Below the pieces are notes generated by a model. It was given only the letters and a program-made list of their open reading frames with translations, was not told the DNA's origin and ran no database searches. Made by a program: the position numbers and the translations under genes. Below are positions 25,088-33,621 of a stretch of 33,621 nucleotides of DNA, one piece after another. The stretch is from Streptomyces sp. NTH33. Its GTDB lineage: Bacteria; Actinomycetota; Actinomycetes; Streptomycetales; Streptomycetaceae. The number at the start of each line of letters is the position of its first letter. The first letter of the stretch is position 1. Location of the stretch: the NCBI RefSeq assembly GCF_003236365.1, contig NZ_POTZ01000016.1, positions 1-33,621 of the forward strand, given 5' to 3'.

Positions 25088-25534
25088 GTGCGACGCATCC
25101 TGCTCACCCTCGGCACGGCGGTGGCCCTGACCGGCTGCTCGGTCTTCGGCCAAGCCCCCGTGTGCACCTTGATGGACATGGACTCGGGGGTCTCCGTGGT
25201 GTGGCGGCCCGCCGACTTCGGCGGCACGGACGCGGCGACCGTCCGCGTATGCGTGGAGGACAGGTGCGTGGAGCGGGCGTCCGGCGACGCGGACGTCCCG
25301 TTCGCGCGGGTGTCGGTCCGGCTTCCGGACGACATCGGTGCCACCACCGTGCCGGTGCGGCTGAAGGTGACGGCGGCGCGGGACGGCCGCGTCGTCGTGG
25401 AGGACAGCCGCCGCATGCGGCTGGCGAAGCAGCAGCCCAACGGTGCCTCCTGCCCGCCCACGGTGTGGACGGCGGCCTTCCGCGCCCACCCCGCCAAGGG
25501 GCTCACCTCACCCAAGGGCCTGTCCCTGCGGTGA
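25088..25534 (+). CDS. Small secreted lipoprotein
   Basis: This 148-aa precursor starts at GTG 25088 after GAGGTACTGAC. Signal peptide MRRILLTLGTAVALTGC ends in a lipobox LTGC (C17). The mature part of about 130 aa looks like a small beta-rich domain (alternating hydrophobic strands) with four cysteines besides C17, probably two disulfides. A TAGAGT -10-like box lies at about 24993. It sits between mqnP and ubiX, but no menaquinone role is implied by its sequence. Function unknown. Confidence 0.85.
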   Translation: MRRILLTLGTAVALTGCSVFGQAPVCTLMDMDSGVSVVWRPADFGGTDAATVRVCVEDRCVERASGDADVPFARVSVRLPDDIGATTVPVRLKVTAARDGRVVVEDSRRMRLAKQQPNGASCPPTVWTAAFRAHPAKGLTSPKGLSLR

Positions 25535-25621
25535 GGCGACCCGGGCGCCGGAGCCGGCCGCTTGGCGCCGGGGCTCTCGTGAAGGTGTCCGGCCGGTCCT
25601 GAGTTCGGCCCGCTTCGCCGG

Positions 25622-25633
25622 TAGGCTCGACGT
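25622..25633 (+). promoter_or_regulatory. Leaderless promoter of ubiX
   Basis: TAGGCT at 25622-25627 fits the actinobacterial -10 consensus and lies exactly 6 nt before GTG 25634, which has no ribosome site. Transcription would start at the start codon. CTGAGT, 17 nt upstream, is a weak -35. Confidence 0.6.
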
Positions 25634-26308
25634 GTGAACGTAGGAGAAACGCAGCGCGTGCCTTGGATCGTGGGGGTGTCCGGGGCTTCCGGCACCCCGT
25701 ACGCGGCCGCTGTGCTGCGGGCGCTGATCGACGCCGGTCAGAGCGTCGACCTGGTGGTCAGCCGGGCCTCGCGGCTCACCCTGCTCGACGAGACCGGCAT
25801 CTCCTTCCGGGACGCCCACTGGCAGGACGACCTGCGGGAGTGGCTGTCCCGGGGGGCCGACGGCAAGCCCGGCACGTTCGACGTGGACGTCACGGGGGTA
25901 CGGCACTGGAGCGCCGGTGACCTGGCGGCCGGGCCGTCCTCCGGGTCGTACCCGGCGAAGGGCATGCTGATCGTGCCCGCCTCGACGGCCTGCGTGGCGG
26001 GGGTCGCCCTCGGACTGTCGAAGGACCTGCTGCAGCGGGCGGCGAGCGTGACCCTCAAGGAGGGCAGGCCGCTGGTCGTGGCCGTACGGGAGACCCCGCT
26101 GCACGGCCAGACGCTGCGGCACCTGGTGACCCTGGACGACGCGGGCGCCACCGTCCTGCCCGCCTCGCCCGCCTTCTACGCCGGAGCCACGCACATCCAG
26201 CACCTGGTGGACTTCGTGGCCGGCCGGGCCCTGGACGCCGTGGGCGTGCCCCACCGCCTCTACCGCCGCTGGGAGGGTGAACTGGGCGGCGGCTCCCCAC
26301 CTTCGTGA
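25634..26308 (+). CDS. ubiX: UbiX-family flavin prenyltransferase
   Basis: This 224-aa flavoprotein makes prenylated FMN, the cofactor UbiD-type decarboxylases need. It shows the FMN-site start VPWIVGVSGASGTPYAAAVL, VDLVVSRASRLTL, the segment LIVPASTACVAGVALGLSKD, then LKEGRPLVVAVRETPLHGQT and the HIQHLVDFVAGRALDAVG tail. An insert at about residues 65-95 (REWLSRGADGKPGTFDVD) makes it slightly longer than typical UbiX. Start GTG 25634 is chosen because a TAGGCT box lies 6 nt upstream; GTG 25658 with an upstream GGAG is an alternative. It serves the UbiD-like enzyme encoded upstream. Confidence 0.94.
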   Translation: MNVGETQRVPWIVGVSGASGTPYAAAVLRALIDAGQSVDLVVSRASRLTLLDETGISFRDAHWQDDLREWLSRGADGKPGTFDVDVTGVRHWSAGDLAAGPSSGSYPAKGMLIVPASTACVAGVALGLSKDLLQRAASVTLKEGRPLVVAVRETPLHGQTLRHLVTLDDAGATVLPASPAFYAGATHIQHLVDFVAGRALDAVGVPHRLYRRWEGELGGGSPPS

Positions 26309-26414
26309 GCGACAGGCAGCAAGAGCAACACCGTTAACACCAGTACGACTTGACACACTTCAGGAACTTCTCGGGGTCCCTCACCGGATCTCTTCAGCGG
26401 AAGGCTTCGATCGC

Positions 26415-26870
26415 ATGGACGCGGTGGACAGGCAGCTCATCCAGGCCCTGAGGGAGAACGGCCGGGCCTCGTACGCGGAGCTGGGGCGCCTCGTCGGCCT
26501 GTCGGGACCGAGCGTCACCGACCGCATCAACCGGCTGGAGGCGGCCGGTGTCATCACCGGCTACCGCGCCACCGTGGACGCCGCCTCGCTCGGCCTCGGC
26601 GTCACCGCCCTGGTCGGCATCTCGCTCTCCGACGCCGCCGACCACGAGGACGTGGCGCAGCGGCTGAAGGACCTGCCCGAGATCGAGGACTGCTGGTTCA
26701 TCGCGGGCGACGACTCCTTCATGCTCAAGGTGCGCGCGCCGGACGTCGACGGACTGGAGAGCATCATCCGGAGGCTGTCCGGCACCAAGGGCGTCTCCCG
26801 GACCCGTACCACGATCGTGCTCTCCACGAAGTGGGAGAACCGGGTGGGTGAGCTGCCCGAGGAGGTCTAG
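26415..26870 (+). CDS. AsnC/Lrp-family transcriptional regulator
   Basis: This 151-aa regulator has an N-terminal winged helix (MDAVDRQLIQALRENGRASY, then ELGRLVGLSGPSVTDRINRL and AAGVITGYRATVD) and a C-terminal RAM ligand domain (VGISLSDAADHEDVAQRLKD and DCWFIAGDDSFMLKVRAPD). Such proteins form octamers or discs and respond to amino acids or small metabolites. ATG 26415 follows GGAAGG. It lies between ubiX and mqnE on the same strand, so control of menaquinone genes is a reasonable hypothesis but not shown. Confidence 0.93.
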   Translation: MDAVDRQLIQALRENGRASYAELGRLVGLSGPSVTDRINRLEAAGVITGYRATVDAASLGLGVTALVGISLSDAADHEDVAQRLKDLPEIEDCWFIAGDDSFMLKVRAPDVDGLESIIRRLSGTKGVSRTRTTIVLSTKWENRVGELPEEV

Positions 26871-26918
26871 CCACCCGGGCGTACGGTTGTCGGAGTCTTT
26901 GAGGAAAGAGGTAGGGGC

Positions 26919-28082
26919 ATGGACGTCGGGCTCAAGCGCGAGCTGGAGGAGAAGGTGCGGGTGGGCGTCCGCCTGACCCGCGAGGACGGCATCGCGCTGT
27001 ACGAGTCGGACGACCTGGCGTGGCTCGGCGGCCTCGCCCACGAGGTGCGCACCCGCAAGAACGGCGACGTGGTGCACTTCAACGTCAACCGGCACCTCAA
27101 CATGACGAACGTGTGCACCGCGTCCTGCGCCTACTGCTCCTTCCAGCGCAAGCCGGGCGAGAAGGACGCGTACACGATGCGCATCGAGGAGGCCGTGAAG
27201 CTGGCCGGGGCGATGGAGTCGGAGAACCTCACCGAGCTGCACATCGTCAACGGCCTGCACCCCAATCTGCCGTGGCGTTACTACCCGCGCTCCCTGCGGG
27301 AGTTGAAGGCCGCCCTGCCCGGCGTGTCGCTGAAGGCGTTCACGGCCACCGAGATCCACCACTTCGAGACGATCTCCGGGCTGAGCGCGAGCGAGATCCT
27401 GGACGAGCTGATCGAGGCCGGGCTCGAGTCCCTGACCGGCGGCGGCGCGGAGATCTTCGACTGGGAGGTCCGGCAGCACATCGTGGACCACCGGACCCAC
27501 TGGGAGGACTGGTCGAGGATTCACCGGCTGGCGCACGAGAAGGGGCTCAAGACCCCCTGCACCATGCTCTACGGCCACATCGAGGAGCCCCGCCACCGTG
27601 TGGACCACGTGCTGCGGCTGCGTGAGCTGCAGGACGAGACCGGCGGCTTCCAGGTCTTCATCCCGCTGCGCTACCAGCACGACTTCGTGGACATGAAGGA
27701 CGGCAAGGTCCGCAACCGCCTCCAGGCCCGTACGACGATGGCGACGGGCGCCGAGGCGCTGAAGACCTTCGCCGTCTCCCGGCTGCTGTTCGACAACGTC
27801 CCGCACGTCAAGGTCTTCTGGGTGATGCACGGCGTGCAGACCGCGCAGCTCGCGCTCCAGCATGGTGCCGACGACATGGACGGCTCGGTCGTCGAGTACA
27901 AGATCACGCACGACGCGGACAACTTCGGCACCCCGGACAAGCTGACCCGCGACGACCTGCTGGAGCTGATCCGCGACGCGGGCTTCCGCCCGGTGGAGCG
28001 CAACACGCGGTACGAGATCATCCGGGAGTACGACGGCCCGGACCCCGCGCGCCGCGAGTCGCCGCAGCCCATGCGGGTGTGA
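26919..28082 (+). CDS. mqnE: Aminofutalosine synthase MqnE
   Basis: This 387-aa radical SAM enzyme carries C66-x3-C70-x2-C73 in NVCTASCAYCSF, which binds the 4Fe-4S cluster. It adds a 5'-deoxyadenosyl radical to 3-[(1-carboxyvinyl)oxy]benzoate, the MqnA product, giving aminofutalosine. Family segments include LHIVNGLHPNLPWRYYPRSL, FTATEIHHFETISGLS, ESLTGGGAEIFDWEVRQHI, and GFQVFIPLRYQHDF. ATG 26919 follows GAGGAAAGAGGTAGGGGC. The substrate-making mqnA is 3.8 kb downstream, so the two early steps are encoded in the same neighbourhood but not as one operon. Confidence 0.96.
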   Translation: MDVGLKRELEEKVRVGVRLTREDGIALYESDDLAWLGGLAHEVRTRKNGDVVHFNVNRHLNMTNVCTASCAYCSFQRKPGEKDAYTMRIEEAVKLAGAMESENLTELHIVNGLHPNLPWRYYPRSLRELKAALPGVSLKAFTATEIHHFETISGLSASEILDELIEAGLESLTGGGAEIFDWEVRQHIVDHRTHWEDWSRIHRLAHEKGLKTPCTMLYGHIEEPRHRVDHVLRLRELQDETGGFQVFIPLRYQHDFVDMKDGKVRNRLQARTTMATGAEALKTFAVSRLLFDNVPHVKVFWVMHGVQTAQLALQHGADDMDGSVVEYKITHDADNFGTPDKLTRDDLLELIRDAGFRPVERNTRYEIIREYDGPDPARRESPQPMRV

Positions 28083-28129
28083 GCCGGCGCGGGCCGTGAC
28101 GCCGGTGGCCGGGCGGGTACCCGTCCGGC

Positions 28130-28804
28130 ATGGCCACCACGAAGCCGAAGGCCGCCGGGGCGCCCGGGGAGCCCGAGGACGCCTACACCGCCGAGCCCTT
28201 CGTCCCGGCCCACGCGGACCTGGCCGCCCTGCGCGAGGCGGCGGCCGGCTGCCGGGGCTGCCCGCTGCACCGGGACGCCACGCAGACCGTGTTCGGCGCC
28301 GGGAACGCCGGCGCCCGGGTCATGCTCGTCGGCGAGCAGCCCGGGGACCAGGAGGACCGGCGGGGCAGGCCGTTCGTCGGGCCGGCCGGGAAGCTGCTGG
28401 ACAGGGCGCTGGCCGAGGCGGGCATCGACCCCGACGAGGCGTACGTCACCAACGCGGTCAAGCACTTCAAGTTCACGCGGGCCGGACCGGGCGGGCGCCG
28501 TATTCACAAGGCGCCCACCCTGCGGGAGACGAGGGCGTGCGGGCCCTGGCTGGCGGCCGAGCTGGCGCTCGTCGGGCCCGAGCTGATCGTCCTGCTGGGC
28601 GCGACGGCCGGCAAGGCGCTGCTGGGCTCGTCGTTCCGGGTGACCGAGGTGCGCGGGACGGTGCTGGAAGAGGAGATCCACGGGCGTCCGGAGCGGCTCG
28701 TCCCGACCGTGCACCCCTCGTCCGTGCTGCGGGCGGACGACCGGGAGGGGGCGTACCAGGGGCTGGTCTCCGACCTGAAAGTGGCTGCGAGGGCACTGGC
28801 GTAA
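28130..28804 (+). CDS. udgX: UdgX-type uracil-DNA binding/glycosylase protein
   Basis: This 224-aa uracil-DNA glycosylase superfamily protein has motif 1 GEQPGDQEDRRGRPFVGPAG (residues 68-87), DAT-rich GCRGCPLHRDATQTVFG, and late motif VHPSSVLR. The diagnostic element is the extra loop GGRRIHKAP with H126. In mycobacterial UdgX the same R-R-I-H loop histidine forms a covalent bond with the abasic sugar after uracil removal, trapping the protein on DNA. Cysteines C41, C44 and C137 fit three ligands of the family's 4Fe-4S cluster; no fourth cysteine is visible. ATG 28130 has a weak ribosome site. It is 47 bp after mqnE with no evident functional link. Confidence 0.9.
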   Translation: MATTKPKAAGAPGEPEDAYTAEPFVPAHADLAALREAAAGCRGCPLHRDATQTVFGAGNAGARVMLVGEQPGDQEDRRGRPFVGPAGKLLDRALAEAGIDPDEAYVTNAVKHFKFTRAGPGGRRIHKAPTLRETRACGPWLAAELALVGPELIVLLGATAGKALLGSSFRVTEVRGTVLEEEIHGRPERLVPTVHPSSVLRADDREGAYQGLVSDLKVAARALA

Positions 28805-28808
28805 TAGA

Positions 28809-28820
28809 TACTATGCGTCA
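28809..28820 (+). promoter_or_regulatory. Leaderless promoter of the GNAT gene
   Basis: TACTAT at 28809-28814 is a good -10 box exactly 6 nt before the ATG at 28821, with no ribosome site. It starts 5 nt after the udgX stop and is AT-rich compared with its surroundings. Confidence 0.55.
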
Positions 28821-29345
28821 ATGCCCCTTACGTTCACCCTTGATCCCGCCGTCGATCCCGCCCTGCGCGACGGCATCCTCGACCTGTGGACCGACGTGTC
28901 GAACGCGGGCGGTGCCGTGGGCTTCGTGCCGCCGGTGACGCGGGAGGCGATACGGCCCGAGCTGGTGAAGCAGTTCGCGACGCTGGCCGAGGGACGCGCC
29001 CGGCTGCTGGTCGGTCACGACGAGGAGGGGCGGGTCGCCGCGACGGCCTTCCTGACCTTCAACACCCACCGACTGATGACCCACTGGCTGTGGCTCTACA
29101 CGGTGATGGTGCATCCCCGCCACCAGGGCCGGGGCTACGGCCGGGAGCTGATGGCGGCCGCGGCGGACGCGGCCCGCGGCTTCGACGGCATCGAGGCGAT
29201 CCGGCTCGCCTGCCGGGGCGGGCTCGGCCTGGAGCGGTTCTACGCCTCCTGCGGCTACAAGGAGGTCGGCCGGGTGCCCGGCGCCGTCCGGGTCGCGCCG
29301 GGCGACGACCGCGACGACGTGACCATGCTGCTGCCGCTGCCCTGA
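28821..29345 (+). CDS. GNAT-family N-acetyltransferase
   Basis: This 174-aa GNAT protein has motif A in LYTVMVHPRHQGRGYGRELM (Q-x2-G-x-G acetyl-CoA loop) followed by the motif B region LACRGGLGLERFYASCGYKE. Substrate unknown; the N-terminal half does not suggest a specific class. ATG 28821 sits 6 nt after a TACTAT box, so the mRNA is probably leaderless. It lies on the same strand as udgX, 17 bp downstream. Confidence 0.9.
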   Translation: MPLTFTLDPAVDPALRDGILDLWTDVSNAGGAVGFVPPVTREAIRPELVKQFATLAEGRARLLVGHDEEGRVAATAFLTFNTHRLMTHWLWLYTVMVHPRHQGRGYGRELMAAAADAARGFDGIEAIRLACRGGLGLERFYASCGYKEVGRVPGAVRVAPGDDRDDVTMLLPLP

Positions 29346-29466
29346 GGCCGCTGACCTGACCTGAGACTTTGCCTCCCCTTGGTACCCCCTTTCACGGTCG
29401 GGTGCCGGCCGTGCTTCACTGGACGTTGCCCTAGTGGAAATGTCCGGAACGGAAGAGTGGATTGAG

Positions 29467-29766
29467 ATGCTCCGCTACACGCTGATGCGCCTCGGGATCT
29501 TCGTGGGCTGCCTCGGGGTCGTCTGGGGCCTCGTCTACTCCGGCATCGCCCCGCGCGGCCTCGGCAGCTCCAACGGCCTGTGGATCCTCCTGCTCGCCAT
29601 GGTGATCTCGGCCCCGATCAGCTTCGTCGCCCTGCGCAAGGAGCGGGACCGGGCATCGGAGCAGGTCGCCCGGCGGGTGGACCGCATGAAGGCGAACTTC
29701 GACGCCAGCGCCGGCCAGGAGGACGCGGCCGACGACCGGGCGCGGGCGCAGGGCCAGGCGTCCTGA
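29467..29766 (+). CDS. DUF4229 small membrane protein
   Basis: This 99-aa protein has two hydrophobic helices (MLRYTLMRLGIFVGCLGVVW and NGLWILLLAMVISAPISFVA) and a charged, helical cytoplasmic tail (LRKERDRASEQVARRVDRMK onward). The layout matches the actinobacterial DUF4229 family, usually about 90-100 aa, near menaquinone genes. ATG 29467 is chosen because relatives begin MLRYTLxRLG and GGAAGAG lies upstream; GTG 29434 would add a non-conserved 11 residues. Function unknown. Confidence 0.88.
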   Translation: MLRYTLMRLGIFVGCLGVVWGLVYSGIAPRGLGSSNGLWILLLAMVISAPISFVALRKERDRASEQVARRVDRMKANFDASAGQEDAADDRARAQGQAS

Positions 29767-30055
29767 TCCGGTAGATCCGGTTCCGGTCGGCCTGTTCGGC
29801 CCGGTCGGCGGGCCTGGGCAGCCTCGTGGAGGGCCGGGCCCGGACCCCGTCCGCGGTCCGAGGGTCAGGTGAGCAGCGGAAGCACCTCGCCGGTCAGGTG
29901 GGTCCGCTGTCCTGGGACCCTTCCCGAACCCGTACGAACTCCTCATGAGGGCGCCGTACGATCCCGCTTGCAACCGGCGGTAACACCCGCGGGCGCGTGC
30001 CGCCGGTGAACGACTCGGTGCGCACAGCGCGTACACCAGACGCATCGGGCGCCCG
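29767..30055. other. Intergenic stretch without a recognised gene
   Basis: About 290 bp. On the minus strand a frame ending at 29868 reads THLTGEVLPLLT, which could be the C-terminus of a lost gene, but it cannot be extended convincingly. GC-rich repeats around 29776-29860 (CCGGTCGG, GGGCCGGGCCC) may form a terminator after the DUF4229 gene. Confidence 0.35.
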
Positions 30056-30061
30056 GACGAC

Positions 30062-30375
30062 GACGGGTATCCCCTGATCACGGCGGGCGTCAAGAACGTG
30101 GCCCCGACTCCCCTGGAGAACTGGCTGCGCTCCCCTCCCCTGATCTCCCCGTGCAGGGTCCTGGGCGACGGCCGCCCCTACGTCTCCGCCCTGATCACCC
30201 TGGACCCCGAGGGCATCACCCACTGGCGCCGGATGAACGGCAGACACCCGGTCCCCGCCGAACTCCTGGCCGGTGCCCCCGACTTGCGTGCGATCCTGCA
30301 GCGAGCCGTGGACGAGGCCAACCAGCTGGTCTCCCGCCCCGAGTCCATCCGCCGCTTCACCGTCCTCCCCGCGGA

Positions 30376-30390
<15 letters not shown>
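30062..30390 (+). pseudogene. Remnant of a long-chain acyl-CoA ligase C-terminal domain
   Basis: The frame encodes ITAGVKNVAPTPLENWLRSP, then CRVLGDGRPYVSALITLDPE, GITHWRRMNGRHPVPAELLA and AVDEANQLVSRPESIRRFTV. This is the C-terminal lid domain of AMP-forming long-chain fatty acid-CoA ligases (FadD15-like). The large N-terminal adenylation domain is absent, the usual GRKKDII segment before GGKNVAPTPLE is missing, and homology stops at about LPADY. There it meets the 3' end of the convergent methyltransferase gene. It has no start or stop of its own and is a deletion remnant at both ends. Confidence 0.75.
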
Positions 30391-31116
<726 letters not shown>

Positions 31117-31260
31117 GGCCGTGGACGTTAGCGGGGCCCGCTGACGGCGGGCGGGGTTCGCGGGTCATTCAGGCCACCTCTGCCGCGGCCCGCCATTCCT
31201 TTCCGGGAGCGTATGGGGGAGTTCGCCGGGAATTCACCGGACCGTATGCGGACAAAGGCA

Positions 31261-31291
31261 GGAGCCCCGCCGCCGGACGGCGCGGGGCTCC
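31261..31291 (-). terminator. cspA terminator
   Basis: Perfect 10-bp inverted repeat GGAGCCCCGC (31261-31270) and GCGGGGCTCC (31282-31291) around an 11-nt loop, 13 bp past the cold-shock gene stop. On the minus strand it is followed by TGCCTTTGTCC, a weak U-rich tail. Confidence 0.85.
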
Positions 31292-31304
31292 TTGGGTACT
31301 GCTC

Positions 31305-31508
31305 TCAGACCGGGGTGACGTTCTCCGCCTGCGGGCCCTTCGGACCCTGGGTGACGTCGAAGCTCACCTGCTGGTTCTCTTCGAGGGAGCGGAAACCGCT
31401 CGCGTTGATCGCGGAGTAGTGGACGAAGACGTCGGGGCCGCCGCCTTCCTGGGCAATGAAGCCAAAGCCCTTTTCGGCGTTGAACCACTTCACGGTTCCG
31501 GTAGCCAT
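31305..31508 (-). CDS. Cold-shock protein (CspA family)
   Basis: This 67-aa single-domain cold-shock protein has the RNA-binding motifs RNP1 (KGFGFIAQ) and RNP2 (VFVHYSAI), and the typical start [17 protein letters not shown] and end [13 protein letters not shown]. It is an OB-fold RNA/ssDNA chaperone that melts mRNA structure. ATG 31508 follows a strong AGGGAGGG site. A promoter-like TAGGCT lies about 160 nt upstream, leaving a long structured leader as is usual for cold-shock genes, and a strong hairpin terminator follows the stop. Confidence 0.97.
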   Translation of the reverse strand: MATGTVKWFNAEKGFGFIAQEGGGPDVFVHYSAINASGFRSLEENQQVSFDVTQGPKGPQAENVTPV

Positions 31509-31601
31509 AAGCCCTCCCTGGGCTCAAAGGGTCGCCCTGCTCCAGAACCTGCAAGTGTGAAAACGAAATCGCCGCACAACTGCATACGTCTGAAAACGAC
31601 C

Positions 31602-31632
31602 AGAGCCCGCGGTCACATGCTCCGCAGGCTCT
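31602..31632 (-). promoter_or_regulatory. Strong hairpin in the cspA 5' leader
   Basis: On the minus strand AGAGCCTGCGG pairs with CCGCGGGCTCT (11 bp with one G-U pair) around a 9-nt loop AGCATGTGA. It lies between the putative transcription start (about 31662) and the ribosome site. It could act as a temperature- or protein-sensitive leader element. Confidence 0.6.
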
Positions 31633-31668
31633 GTACTGCAAGGGAAACCAAACTGCAACTTGCTTGCG

Positions 31669-31674
31669 AGCCTA
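31669..31674 (-). promoter_or_regulatory. Candidate cspA promoter -10 box
   Basis: Minus-strand TAGGCT, with TTGCGT 16 nt upstream as a possible -35. It predicts a transcript start near 31662 and a leader of about 150 nt. Confidence 0.5.
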
Positions 31675-31865
31675 GCATGCGGGCAGCCGAACGCAATAGA
31701 GGTCAAGATCACGTCACCCGGATGTTTGAAGGTTCTGGTGAGAGGTTGACGCAGAGAGAGCGGATCGGCCCGACAGAAGAATGGCACGGAATCGGCCAAT
31801 CGAGGCAACCGGGTGGGCGCGGAGGCGGAGAAGGGGGCGGCGGCAGGACCACGCCGGGGAGGGTC

Positions 31866-32726
<861 letters not shown>

Positions 32727-32787
32727 AGCCGCGGCGCACTACCCTGCTGTGAGACGTACGGGGGCGTACGGGGGAGGGGTGGACACC

Positions 32788-33621
32788 ATGCACCCGCTGG
32801 AATCCGACGAGCCCACCGCCGTAGGCCCCTACCGGCTGCTCGGCCGGCTGGGCTCCGGCGGAATGGGCCGCGTCTACCTGGGCCGCAGCGCGGGCGGCCG
32901 CACGGTCGCGGTGAAGATCGTGCACCCGCACTTCGCGCTCGACGAGGAGTTCCGCGCCCGCTTCCGCCGTGAGGTCGAGGCCGCGCGCCGGGTGGGCGGC
33001 GCCTGGACCGCGCCGGTCCTGGACGCCGACCCCGAGGCGCCGGTGCCCTGGGTCGCCACCGCCTACGTGGCCGGCCCCTCCCTGACGGCGGCGGTCGCGG
33101 AGACCGGTCCGCTGCCGCCGCACTCCGTACGGGCCCTGGGCGCCGGCCTCGCCGAGGCGCTGGCGGCGGTGCACGAACTGGGCCTGGTACACCGCGACGT
33201 GAAGCCCTCCAACGTCCTGCTCACCGTCGACGGCCCCCTCCTGATCGACTTCGGCATCGCCCGCGCCACCGACGGCACGGCCTCCCTGACCTCGACCGGC
33301 GTCTCGATCGGCTCGCCCGGCTACATGTCGCCCGAGCAGATCCTGGGCAAGGGCGTCACCGGAGCGGCGGACGTCTTCTCCCTGGGCGCGGTCCTGGTGT
33401 ACGCCGCGACCGGCGCACCCCCCTTCCCGGGCGACTCCTCGGTGGCGCTCCTGTACAAGGTGGTCCACGACGAGCCCGAACTGGACGGGCTGGACGGGGA
33501 CTTGCGGGAACTGGCGGCGGCCTGCCTGGCCAAGGACCCGGCGGCCCGCTGGGTTTCAGCAAGGTCTCGGTGGAAGGCCCGGCGAGCTCCGCGAACCCCG
33601 TCCCGGCGAGCTCCGCGAACC
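32788..33621 (+). CDS. Ser/Thr protein kinase, frame disrupted near window end
   Basis: An open frame from ATG 32788 (GTG 32779 is an in-frame alternative; GGGGGAGGGG lies upstream) runs out of the window. It encodes a PknB-like kinase: glycine loop LGSGGMGRVYLG, K43 in VAVKIVHP, catalytic HRDVKPSN with D137, DFGIA with D154, GSPGYMSPEQILG and ADVFSLGAVLVYAATG. At CLAKDPAAR (about 33549) the expected last helix is replaced by WVSARSRWKARRAPRTPSRR, which is not protein-like. From about 33548 another frame reads GFSKVSVEGPASSANPVPAS, a plausible linker. So the gene seems frameshifted or deleted just past the kinase core. The substrate is unknown. Confidence 0.8.
   Translation, partial: MHPLESDEPTAVGPYRLLGRLGSGGMGRVYLGRSAGGRTVAVKIVHPHFALDEEFRARFRREVEAARRVGGAWTAPVLDADPEAPVPWVATAYVAGPSLTAAVAETGPLPPHSVRALGAGLAEALAAVHELGLVHRDVKPSNVLLTVDGPLLIDFGIARATDGTASLTSTGVSIGSPGYMSPEQILGKGVTGAADVFSLGAVLVYAATGAPPFPGDSSVALLYKVVHDEPELDGLDGDLRELAAACLAKDPAARWVSARSRWKARRAPRTPSRRAPRT
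33578..33621 (+). repeat. Start of a 24-bp tandem repeat
   Basis: A 20-bp sequence beginning CCCGGCGAGCTCC occurs at 33578-33597 and again at 33602-33621, period 24 bp. In the alternative frame each unit encodes PASSANPV. The window ends inside the array, so the copy number is unknown. Confidence 0.8.

Noticed and set aside
29868..29915. Minus-strand tail THLTGEVLPLLT as a gene end
   Set aside because: The frame cannot be extended into recognisable protein, so it is not called as a gene.

Overview
The window looks like a Streptomyces chromosome segment. GC is very high with strong third-position G/C bias, GTG starts and GTGA/ATGA start-stop overlaps are common, several -10 boxes (TAGGCT, TAGTCT) sit 6 nt from a start codon, and genes of the futalosine (mqn) menaquinone route are present. 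From memory, the order hemL ... ccs genes ... mqn genes ... cold-shock protein ... mqnA ... Ser/Thr kinase resembles the conserved core region of S. coelicolor around SCO4469-SCO4507; this was not checked against a database.

Left part (1-11.4 kb) is accessory and partly decayed. A minus-strand run holds an OmpR-type response regulator, a chimeric ORF joining the front of a sensor kinase to the back of a ferric-reductase membrane domain, and a NuoF-like flavoprotein that leaves the window. Next come a tandem universal stress protein, a secreted double-rubrerythrin protein, a DMT-type transporter broken by an in-frame TAG, and a C-terminal remnant of an ArsO-like flavoprotein. These are followed by a SulP transporter divergent from a MerR regulator around a perfect 24-bp palindrome, an arsR/acetyltransferase pair, and a flavin monooxygenase with an internal deletion.

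Middle part (11.4-20.4 kb): two small coupled genes, hemL, a histidine phosphatase, a NodB-like lipoprotein, and a complete system II cytochrome c maturation set (thioredoxin-like lipoprotein, CcdA, ResB, CcsB). Haem supply and cytochrome c assembly are therefore adjacent.

Right part (20.4-33.6 kb): a fungal-type cytosine deaminase, a CDP-alcohol phosphatidyltransferase, small membrane proteins, and the menaquinone genes (UbiD-like decarboxylase, prenyltransferase MqnP, UbiX, MqnE, and more distantly MqnA) with an AsnC/Lrp regulator between ubiX and mqnE. UdgX, a GNAT, a DUF4229 protein, an acyl-CoA ligase remnant, a methyltransferase with a repetitive N-terminus, a cold-shock protein with a structured leader, and a Ser/Thr kinase whose frame changes just before the window end complete it.

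Most of the window is ordinary chromosome. The unusual part is the cluster of broken or chimeric genes, together with some strong cis-elements (24-bp palindrome, cspA leader hairpin, apparently leaderless menaquinone genes).
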